A stretch of DNA of 64,000 nt from Apoda limacodes (taxonomy: Eukaryota; Arthropoda; Insecta; Lepidoptera; Limacodidae): contig OX291540.1 in NCBI GenBank assembly GCA_946406115.1, positions 9,420,563 through 9,484,562 on the forward strand, read 5' to 3'. Made by a program: the position numbers and the translations under genes. The notes under the pieces were generated by a model. It was given only the letters and a program-made list of their open reading frames with translations. It did no database searches and had not been told where the DNA came from. Each line of letters begins with the position of its first letter. The first letter of the stretch is position 1. This document shows, in pieces, positions 35,628-47,500 of the stretch.

Positions 35628-38374
35628 CAAGCTACTAAAAAATAAATTATAATTTTCTAGTTCAACGTATTAACTCGGGAAATAACGTGAAACTAAGTAA
35701 AGCTTGTATTGTGGGTACCAAATAAAGAACACATACATTATACATAATGTTTGAAGCCCGCCTTTGCAATAGCAGGCAGCCTCTACTTAACCAACTTAGC
35801 CACGAAAGAGCCTAGTTATGTTTGAAGGTTGGAAAAGGAAAGGATGTTTTGAAATAAAATACTAAAATAAATTGTGATGATTTAATACAATCAATAGCCG
35901 GCGACAAAAAAACTAAAATATAACTGCGTTACATTATTTTAATACTACGAATAGCAAACCCATTTAAATTTTGCATTTTTGAAGATTTTTTTTTAGTCAA
36001 TATAAGCTTTTAGAGCAGAAGCAGAACAAGATAGATAGCTTACTCCAAATAGTAACAAAAAGAGTTGGTCAAAAATTAAAGTTATAATTGGATCTTGTAC
36101 AGCGCAAGCTGTATCTTGGATCAACTCTAATAAACAGATCACATTTATATCCGCGTAAGTGTCTCATATGACACTCGTGACCTTATACTCATAACACACC
36201 CATTGCTCAGTTTCATAAAATTACAATAAAATACGGCAATTTTCAACCAATAATAAAAAATAAAATGTTTCGTAGCTGAATTAAAAAAAAACTATTTACA
36301 CATTTATGAAACCGGCATTAAAAAATAAACCAGAGTTCGTATTTGTTTTGTTCTTAAATAATTCCTCACTATTATACTTTCTACATTCATAGTTATTTTT
36401 GGAATGTACTTTTATTAAGATATCAATAATAAATAAATAATAATTTCTACAATTTGATCAATTGAAATTATTGTAATAACAATATCAAGTGCAAAATATT
36501 TTTAATTATTTTATAATTATTTATATAGTAAAATTGTAATAAATTGTAATCACAAAAATTGGCTATTAATAAGTGATTTCCCATTTCTAAAATGTACAAT
36601 ATTTTAAACCATATTAACTATAATAGTTTTAACAAAGTAAAACCAAACGCAAAAAGACATTAAAAACTAAAAAATATTATAATACTTCAAATAATAAAAC
36701 CATTTTATGACACCTAAAAAAATTCTTATCTACTAGTGGCGTGCTAATGTTATAACTACCAACACCTAAAATAAATACGTTATCATAAATTAAATATTGT
36801 CCAAGACAGACCACGAAAAGCCTTTTCATTTAACAAAAAAATGATCACTTTATTGTTGATTGTACTAATAATAAATAATTCGAGATTTTTTAACTATTTT
36901 GTGATCAGCCTTAAGAATAAAAGTACGTGGAGTACAAGAATTTCTAACCTAAAAGTCTTAATCGTTTTCATAACAGAAATACACGTTTTTTTATTAAGAT
37001 AATAATTATTGGATGTGAACTACTGGGGCCCAGCCCCTTTTTAGAAAATTCATTTTCAATAATAAACAACTAGCAAACTTTAAAATACAATATAAATTTC
37101 GCAATAATAAAATAGCGAAAATGTTATTGCTTTACAATATCACTTAAAATTTATAATGATAAATTTAAATAAATTATATTCTTGTGATATAACAAGTTCA
37201 AATAACAAGAAAAAGAATTCTAGCGTAGTTTACTTACAATTATTAGATAATTTGCACTATTTTCGTTAAATTTAAAATGTCAACCACAAAGAGACTTGCA
37301 TTCATACCTGCAGTAAAAAAGAAATAAAAATCAAATTAAAAAGTTAAAAAGTTACTTTTTTGCTGTAGAAGTTATAAAACAAAAGAGGTTTTGTTTGGAT
37401 AAAAATATTTATAAAATAAAGCATACATTTATAATTGAAAATAATGCTGATCTCGAAACTATATCTTAGTGTCATAACATATTCAAATACCATATTTTTA
37501 TTATAATCAGCAAAACTAACATTTCTAATTTAATTTCTTCACAATTATAATTAAAGGCAATTGAGTTGTGTATCGATCTTGAATGTCTATTTACCGCAAC
37601 TAATTACTCTAGCAAAAAGCTTAGACAACATGCAAAAATTTGATAAAAACTATTTTAATTATCAACATTATTGCTCCTATAGTAAAACCACCGTCTTAAG
37701 GATAATTTAAGAAATATCTCTTATAATTTCTTAAACGATCCAACTAATAAAAAAACGGGAGCACTTAGACCGTGAAATACTAAACTAATAAGGTCATTAT
37801 TTAGAATATACATTTTCGTTCGATGTTTTTGTTTATGAATAAATATTTCGCAAGTGCACATCGCAAAATAATAATATTGAGCTAAACAATTGACAAAAAA
37901 GCGTATTACTTCTATCGATCGATGTTTCCATTTATATCAAACTAATGTTTAATTTAAAATGGGGATATAAGAGAATAAAGTATTTACTATTCGTACATAT
38001 AACATTGAAGCTGAAATAACTTTAAGGACACTGCAATATTAGTCACGGCACCAATTTGTAAAATGCTAATACACTGATTCATAACATGATCTTTTGAATC
38101 ACATCACAGGACGATTTGCTCATTTGATAGCACTTAAAATTCTATTTTCACACCGAATGAAATGTCCTACAATCGCCACCATTATCAACTAATGTAAAAT
38201 GTGGAAGGTTTAGTTTATGAGGACGTAATATATGATAAAGACGTAGATGTTATAAATATAAATATTTATTGACATGGTTTTGATGAATTAAAAAGATGAA
38301 CGAACATTCAATACATTTGAAATTCGCCCTAAAGAATTTGAATAAATCCTCTCGCAACTCTACCAATTTAACTA
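35628..38374. other. AT-rich downstream region of Dmtn
   Basis: Very AT-rich sequence without a recognisable gene. Part of it must be the Dmtn 3' UTR (- strand), but several polyadenylation-like signals make the end undecidable by eye. Confidence 0.6.
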
Positions 38375-38513
38375 TTACCTGTCGTGGTGTTTATCCAGTA
38401 AATATTCTTTCAACCTCCTAACCAGATGTTCCGACAGTTGTGTAACTTCTGGCCACTGTTTTAACACCATCACTCCAACCATAACTGCTAAACTAGTTGT
38501 TAGAACCCGAACC
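38375..38513 (-). CDS. Dmtn: Dmtn last exon: second membrane segment and C-terminus
   Basis: Encodes [20 protein letters not shown], then [20 protein letters not shown] and KHHDR, then TAA. The length past the membrane segment is typical of TMCC proteins. The stop lies inside cag|GTAATA, a possible splice donor, so a longer isoform cannot be excluded. Confidence 0.93.
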
Positions 38514-41500
38514 CTGTGGACAAAACTTTGTAAATAAACGATTTGCCAAATATAACAAGTCACCAATGCGTTCTATTTTCCGACGATTGTATCAATTATT
38601 GTTGAAATAAAACTAAAATAAATTTTCAAATTGAACTGAACTGTTAAAACTGTAGTAGAATGGCTAGAACAAAATAATCTGTTTGCCAACTTAAGTAATA
38701 TATACAATTAACTAATTATAAATCTAATCAGAGCCGTATGAAATAAGTTATAATGACCTAATAATAGAAGAAGTCAATAAAACGATTCTTCTGGGAATCC
38801 CTCTGGATAAAAATTGCAATTGGAAGTCTCAGATAAGTTATGTATCCAAAAAAAAATCATATATGCACTTAGAAGAGTAAGGATAACAAGTAGTCAAGAC
38901 ACGGCACTGACAGCTTATTATGGTTATGTAGACTCTGTATTGCGATACGGACTTATTTTATGGGGAAACTTCACAAACATAAATGAGGTTCTTACAGCGC
39001 AGAAAAAATGTTTGAGAGCCATAAGCGGCGCAAAACCGTTAGAATCATGTAGAGCATTGTTTAAAAAACTGAAAATATCGACATTAACCTCTATGTACAT
39101 ATTAGAAATTGGATGTTTTATTAAAAAATACCCACATTTGTACAAAGCCACAAAACAATTCTCAAATTATCAACCAAGATACCCGTTCAAAATAAAAATA
39201 TATCCCTGCAAAAATCATACTGCATTTTTTGAAAAAAATTGTGCATATAACATAATTATATGTCTATAAAATAAATAAATATAAAAAAAAAAAAATCTTT
39301 TCTAGTACAATATAATTCTAGCTAACGACAAAATTTAATTCAAAATCGATTCCCTAAACTAGATTTAGTAAATACAGAGCTGTAAATAATCTATGATTTG
39401 TAAGTGAACCTCTACTTCGTCTCTTCGGTAATACTTTACTTTCCAAGAATGGCTGATTTTTGCGTAATAAAATTTTCTATTGATAGAATACCACATTTAT
39501 ATAGAAAGATGAAATTCAGAAACTCTCGGAGGACACTAGTTTTTCCGGAAAATAAATAAATTCAATTTATACAAAATCAGCCATTACACAACAATAAATA
39601 TCTACAAAAGCAAAACACATGAGAGAAAAAAATTACATGTTGCCTGTATTCAACAATCGAGTACTTACTCTGTAAAGTAATTATCGATAAAAAAAAATCT
39701 AAGTAAAATTTTAATAACTACTTATTTAGTATAGTCACGGCGACCCACTTTGGAACATGAAAACTTACGCACGGAGCACATTAAAATTAGCGCGCGAAGC
39801 CGAGTGGAGCGTGCCGCGGCAGCAGCCGGCGAGCGCCAGAGCCAATTGGTACTAATTTAGAATTGTTTGGCAGGAATAGGGGACAGAGTAGTCACGGGTT
39901 TATTGATCTGAGTGAAGCAGGTACAATTTCTTCTGGCACTTCACCGGCCTCTGCCGCGGTACACTTCGCTCGGCTCGTGCGGTGTTCACCATGTAACCTA
40001 ATGGCTCTTCGCTTCGCTCCTCACCACCTAACCTTGGCAAGGTTTGGATTCGCTGCCAGTTTTTTGATTTTATTCGAGTATATAACTATGCTTTTCTATC
40101 GATTAAAATTAGACAAAAGTAAAATCGATTGAATCCGAGTTTATATTTTTGTTTAGGCTGTCAAGTATTTTCGTGAAAAAAAAAAGTTTTGTATTTTTAA
40201 ATGTTGGTGTGTAATGGCGGATTTAGTATGAAATCGATTTAGTTTTTTCGTGAAAATCTTGTGTCCTCCGAGAGTTTTTAATTTTATCTGTGTATATAAA
40301 TGTGGTGTTCTATCAGTTAAAACCATCGTAACGTAAAAATCAGCCGTTCTTGGAAAGTAAATAATTACCGTCTCTTCTTCTACTTCTATTATCAGAAATA
40401 ATGTACAAAAAGACAGTAAAAGAAATTTGACAATATACTTGAATGACCCGTCTATGGTAATACAATATAAACATACCTGGTACGTAAAAAGGGCATGGCG
40501 ATTCCTGCGATGGTGGCTACTAATAGCAGCGCTAGTTGTAGCAGCGTCAGCGCCACATTCAGCAGCTTGACGAGCAGCAGCCGTGGCGGCAGCGCTGCAT
40601 CCCACAGCGCACCCGCCTCACCCGCACCTCCACCCCCCGCCCCACCGCCGCCTCCCGATGACATCCATTGCTCCACTTTGTTTATCTACCAACGTTACAT
40701 TTACACTTCTTAATTATTTACCAGCTGATATGTGCTATTATTTTGATGATTTATTAAATGTAGTGTACATATACAAACTTTTTACAATGATATTACTATA
40801 TCGGCACATACATATTAGTACAACATTATGATGGTACAACTTAGCTCAAGTTGGTCAAGGCAGAATTGCAGCCCGAGATGCTATGCTAGGTCAAAATGGA
40901 CCCAAATCTGAATCATCGGCTTTATTTATTTGATTTACACTTATGTCTAACTCAAAGGTATTTCATAGTTGAATACAATATAGACATATTTATACTTTTT
41001 TGAAGATTAAATAGCATGTTCAATACTTTTTCATCACATTTACTCGCAAACAGTGTCATTACGTGCAGGTAAAGCGGATGCTAAGACTTAATTACTCCCA
41101 CGGGCTTTCTCTTTGTAAAATTTACTTTTCTCAATGCAAAGCGCGCGTTCATAGAACCCACGGGCGGTAATTCTGTAGATACTAGCTAGATATCGTTTTT
41201 TTATTATTTAGATGATCTAGTGGTGGCGTTTTTTCTCTACTTCTATTCCCATCATTTTAATTGTGCTTTAGTGAGTTTATTCATTTATTCACCTTATATT
41301 TTTATTTATTTTCTCGCAAATGTAATGAAAAACATTGTGTGTAATACGGGCGGTACGGAAATTACAAACTCGAGTCATTAAAGCCTTCGGTCTTCTGCCT
41401 TAGGCTTTTAAATAGCCTCTAGTTAGTAATTTCATCCTTACCGCTCTTAATACAAAATGCAATATTAACCTATCGCCTTTTGTTCAAATTGTTTCTTTTT

Positions 41501-44500
41501 ATATTTTTCGGGTCTAACTGTGACTTTGTGTAACAACACCGTAAACGTAGGTAGTTTTAATACTGCTCACTCCTGTCTAACTCGCTACTACGCACAGTAT
41601 GTTATTTATACCACGGTATAAATAAAATACTGCACCCGGTAATCTCTTCCTAGATCAAAGGGTCACGTGACTGATATGAAACTAATCAGCGGACAACGAG
41701 CGAGACCAGTTGGGCAACTCAAACATAATCGAGATGACGATCAACGGAGATATGGTTGGTTAGTGTTGTAGTCATGTGTCACTTTCCGGAAAAGGAGAAC
41801 TTCTTTTCAGATAATATTTTATACCACGGGTACTAGTCTTTTCGTTACCACGGCTAGCTTGGCCTGGCCGAAACGCCGAGAGGCAGAAATCCGACAAATA
41901 TAAATATAAAGTGGCTTCAGACAACTATCTATACTATTTATTATCTAAGAAATTTTAGGACAATGGCCGTAACTAGATATTATATCAATTTTGAATTTCT
42001 AACACTATTTGAAAGCTACATAACTCTATATGGACATAAGCTGTCTATTCTAGTGTAAAATACGGGGAGATAGCAGAAGCGGAGTGCTAGTCATTGAACA
42101 CTAACCTTGGTCTGACATAAGTCGAGAGCTTCGTGTATATCCCGTATCCGCTCTTCGCTTTGATATTGCACTTTTTCTTCAACGTCAGTCAGAGCTTGCT
42201 TCAGGTTCTCCACCTAAAATTACATTTTTTAATACAAAATCTCTCAAGCCGGAATTGTACCTTGATTTGCCTCGATTGCTCAATCGGTAAAGCACTCAGA
42301 AGTAATCTTAGGGTTATTGGTTCAAGTCCGGCTCGAGTTTTCTTCTAGGTTAATAAAAATAAATGTTTTCATTTACAAAGAAATAAAAACAAATATGACA
42401 TTACTTCATTTTGGTGCAGTTCAGTGAGATCATTGATTTGTTCTTCGAGTCGCTCCGTTTTAAAACGCTCCTCTTGCAGCGCAGCTGACAGGAAAGTCAC
42501 TTCTTGCGAAAGATTCTGTTAATTAAATAAAATTGTGCTAAATAAAGCCACAGTTTGTGATTTCACTATAATTATTATAAATAAAATTAGGTTTATTGTC
42601 TGGTTTTTTTAATCGAAAAATCACTTTTTCGAGGAAACTGAACAACATAATGTCGAAATACCACATAAACAATAGTAACCTCAACGAGGAAGATTGCATA
42701 AGAGATTTAGGAGTTTTATTTGATGAAAACCTAACATTTATACCCCACATCGATTTGACACTCAAAAAGGCTTCGGCGATGTTAAAGGTTTGTAATAAGA
42801 ACCTGTAAAGTTTTCCGCCAACCCTCAACTAAAATATACTTTACAATAGTCTTGTACGTAGTACCCTTGAATAAGTGTTGTATGGAGGCCACATTATTCT
42901 GTACATGTTTTGCCTTTAGAAAGATTGCAAAAGATGTTTTTGTAGCATCTTGATAAAGGTCAAGCGAAGAAAGGCAACACCCACACGCATAGGCTTGAAA
43001 AATTTGGAATGTTTTCCCTGACGAAGAGAAGGGTGCTTGACCTAATATTCTTGTGCAAAATTATTAGACACGAAATAGATTGCCCACAAATTCTCTACAA
43101 AAAAACAATTTTAAAATTCAAGATAACTATTCAATGAAACCTTTGACTTTGATCTCGCTCGCCAGAGATGTAAAACGTCTCTTGGCGCAAATTCACCCGT
43201 AGAAAGACTAAGCAAACTTTATAACCAGCACAGCAATGTCTGTGACTTTAATCATGGCACAATAGCAGAATTTCGTAGAGCTGTAAATAGTATTGTATAA
43301 TTTTGAATTTCCATTTACCATTAATTACTTATTCAAAATATTTGCTCAAAAAATGCAAGTTCAAAATTACGCACCATACAACGGAATGTGCGGTAAAATA
43401 AGTACTCTCACAAGAAGTACCTATTTTACTGCATGCTTCGTTGTATGGCGCCGTGCGTATCCTTTATTGTTTTTTTTTTTAATTTCAATCGAACCACCTT
43501 GGAAGCGCTTTAAATCTATACGTTTGATTTACTTTATGGCGTATTTGAATGAATTACGTGTCAAGTATAAGCCGGCCTCATTATGGTCAATATATTCTAT
43601 GTTGGAAAACACTCTTAAAACCAACAATTACATAGACATACATGTATATACACAAGCAAAAAATCTAAAGTATTCACTGCAGCTAACGTAGAAAAATTCC
43701 TATATGACGTGCTAGTTGACAAATTAAGGTACGTTTTTGAAAACTTTGTTTCTTTTAAGCTTTAAAGTTACCAAAGCTTACCAATAAATTATACTCTTTT
43801 CTTGCAAATGTGTTGAAAAACGTTGTATGACATTCGTGCGGTAGTGGTCATTAGGAACACGTGACTATGGTAACATTCGTCTACTCGTTTGTAATAACCA
43901 ACTTACCACACTTATATCATATATAACTATTATTAATCAATTTAAAGATTATATTATTCTTATTTTTCGTATATTTAATAGTTTAACTCTCAATGAATTA
44001 CTGTATTATGTTGTGATTCGTTTTTTCGCTTTAAAATATAAATGCCAAACTTAATTTTAATGCATGCAGAATTTACCTTTAAGTAGTGGTACAGTTAGTT
44101 TTAAACTGCGTCTGTGTACCTAACCATTATTATTGTTACAACTGTTGGTAAATCAATAAATAAATAAATATTTTTTCAAACCATATAAGTAACATGACAT
44201 TACAATGTTTCTCATTAGTGATTCGAAAAAAATATTGTACTAACCTATCATGTCTATCCGCTTAAAAAATACTTGTCCTTACTTTCAGGGCGTCCATTTT
44301 TTCAGCAAGTCGCTCGTATTCCTCTCGCCGCTCCCGCAATTCATTTATAATAGGTTTTATGTTGAATATAGCGTCAGACATATTGTTCGAACCGGATTGC
44401 GTTGGATAACTGAAATTGTAATTCGAAATTTAGAAATTAATTCTTGGATTTGAGTTTAAAAACTTTAAAAACTTGAATGCTCGTTTACGTTCGATATATT

Positions 44501-47500
44501 TTATTCATCCTTCAATTATTCTATCATGATCACTAATTTCAAGTCAACTAAACTTAAGTCTACATAAAATTATTGTAAATACTACTAGTTTTAACTTTGT
44601 CGAATGTTTTAATCATCACTAAGACTATAATGAGTTACTAATTAAAATGATTTCCATTCCAAACAAATTCAAGAGAACTGCCTACAATCTGCACAAGATC
44701 AATAATTAAATCAATAAGTGTTATCTGCAGATAAAACTATATCATTTGAGATGGGATTAATTATCTTTATAATTATAAATTAGTTAGTTATGAAAATTAG
44801 TTTTATTTGTTTTCTTTTATGAATTACCGCATGCAAATAATAATAAAATGTATCTGCAAAAGTTTTACTCACGGTGCTCCTTCACTAGTTACTGAGGAAC
44901 TGGGCGAAGCATCTGGCGAAAACTTAGGAGCGGGTGAAGTAGCAGCTCGGGGAAGAGTGGAGCCACGTGGCGCTGCTTCGCCTGCTTCCGACGCTCGGGA
45001 TCCTTCAGATGACGCGTTCGCTGCGTTGTAGCAATACTCAATACGCGTACGATATGCTTTACTTTGCCTATTTTTTATGCGACGCGATTTCAGAATTAAA
45101 TCCACATTGACAGCACATACTATTTTGATACAGGCTACACGAAACTCTTTAAAAATATTATATATATTATATTTTTTCACTATCAACCACAGTCGCAAAA
45201 CCAGATAAATTTTATGAAACGCTAGTGAATTATCAAAAAACCAGTTTTTGTTCTATTCATAAATTTAATAATTAAAAAAAACTCTGGTTATTTAATATAA
45301 TTCACTAGCATTCCATAAATGAAAATGCTTTTTACGACTACAAAAAATTGCCATATGCGATGCTAACGCATTTTGAGTAAATAAATGTTTAATGTTAAAG
45401 GTATTTAGTGTAAAGCTGGTTGTATAAAAAAATTAAGACGGATTCACCTTAACTGCATATTTAGCAAAAATATTGTAAATCAATAAATTCATATGATTAA
45501 AAAAAACTATGAATCCTTATATTATTCGAATCAAGTGGTTATTCCATCTAGGATTTAACTCTGCAATCTCTGTATTAGTCGTTAGCATTACTTGTAAAGC
45601 TAAGCTTCCTGGCTGCTCTTTATTATGAGTTAGTTCAGCGCTGGGGAACGATATTATTCAGTACTTATTTCCATTTAAATACATAATTATTAAATACTTT
45701 TCTATATTATATCTTTATCTATATTTTTCTATTTTATAATGTTTTAGAATAATAGTGTTTAGATTCCAATTGTCATAATAGGAGTACTAGAATGATGTTT
45801 TTGCCACTGAAATACTAAAAAACATTTTTACCACTGTAAACACAATGAAGCATTGCCTTTGATATCTTAAATTTAGAATTGCATAAATAATTTCAAAACA
45901 AAGTGTAAAAATACAGCAAAAGCTAAACGAAACGTAAATTCGAAAGGTATGTTGTCGACATATTCGTAAGACAGCCGAAACAAAAAAAATTTTTAGGAAA
46001 CAAAACAGTAAACTAATATTCGCAAAATCGTCGCTTACACTTTATTTTAGCGAGCAGTGATTAGTGTCAACGTTTAGTGTGCCGTAAAGAACAATGTATG
46101 TAGGTACTGATATAAGTGTAATGTAGTGCCAGCAACATGGAATTGTATTTTATTTATGAGTGTAGTGTAGTGCCAGCAACATGGAATTGCATTGTAACTA
46201 TAAACAGAGTGGCTGTTGTTAGACGCAGCCGTTAAACTAAATAAGTGACCCAATGTTTTGATTCACTATCACCTCAGCTTAATTATATGCCCAAATCCTC
46301 CTTTCTCCAAGCAAAGTCTTGTGTCCCTAAAGTAACGACGTATAAAGGCTGAGACAAAAAAGCTATAACAGAATTTTAAATATTACCAGTCTGTCTGGCT
46401 GTCTATCTACAGGTAAAGTGTGGTAGCAAAAATTTAGTTTGAGAATGTAGTAATATTTTCATGCAAACGAAACTTTTATTTACATGTTTACATTTCCTAT
46501 CTAACTAATATCACCTACTAAATATTTACCTCTCAACTCCACGTGTTGTGGGGCTAGCGTGCAAGAAAGAGATATACGATAAGCACTTATAGACACACAA
46601 ATAAAGTATCATTGAGATGAAGAAATATCAGCAGCATTATATACATAGTTCAGCATTGGCAGTTAAAACAAGTGCGTTTGAATGATGGATGGTAAGTCGT
46701 GAATGAACAATTTAGGAGTCAAATTAGCACAAACTCTAGAAAAAGCGTTTAGCAAATGAATAAATGTATGCATGTGTCTGAAGTGGTACGATGTTTTTTA
46801 AGACAGCCATTAATATAAAAGTAAAGTAAAAGTACTCTCGGTAACAAATTATTGAATGTTATAATAAAAAAACTTTTATGAGAATAGTAGATAAAATGAT
46901 TGAGTAATATTAAATATAAAATTAGCATTATATTATTTATTGACTAACTCGCCGCAAGTTCGTCAAAATAGTCTATGTTCATTTGGAGTTATATCTGACT
47001 ATATTTAAAACAGTTAAAGAATTTTTGAATCGGTATGGAGTTCCCAAGATCCTGGCCGTATGTACACAATACTTACATTCTCTTTGTATAATATGAGTAA
47101 AGAAGTGGCAATTTGTATTTCGTGAGTTTTTCCTTGAATGGTATTGTTTGGCATTAGCCTTGTAAAAGATAATGATTTAAACTTGTTCCTTAAAATTGCT
47201 ATATAATTAGAAAATGTATGTACAAACAGCTAACTATGTATGAATATCAAAAGATTAACGTCTTTTTAATTTTTTTTTTTATGATTTAATTAAGATTGAC
47301 AGAAAACGCACCAAAACATATAAATAAATAGACAAAAATTATTACATTTTTTCCGGCACTTTTGGCATTTCTTGAAAAACATTTTCTTCACAGATACACA
47401 ATTTTATAAATAGCTCACATGCTGCATTCTAACATACTGTTGTTGCTAAACCGTGCGTCACGGTCCGAGAGCATTACGTGACTAAGTACATGATATAACT

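Noticed and set aside
39863..40132. 89-codon frame in the GC-rich core of the 945-bp element
   Set aside because: No recognisable domain; it crosses from the core into the inverted arm, so a real gene is unlikely.
40495..40831. Pro/Ala-rich open frames on the + strand
   Set aside because: Antisense shadows of the Gly/Ala tract in Dmtn exon 13.
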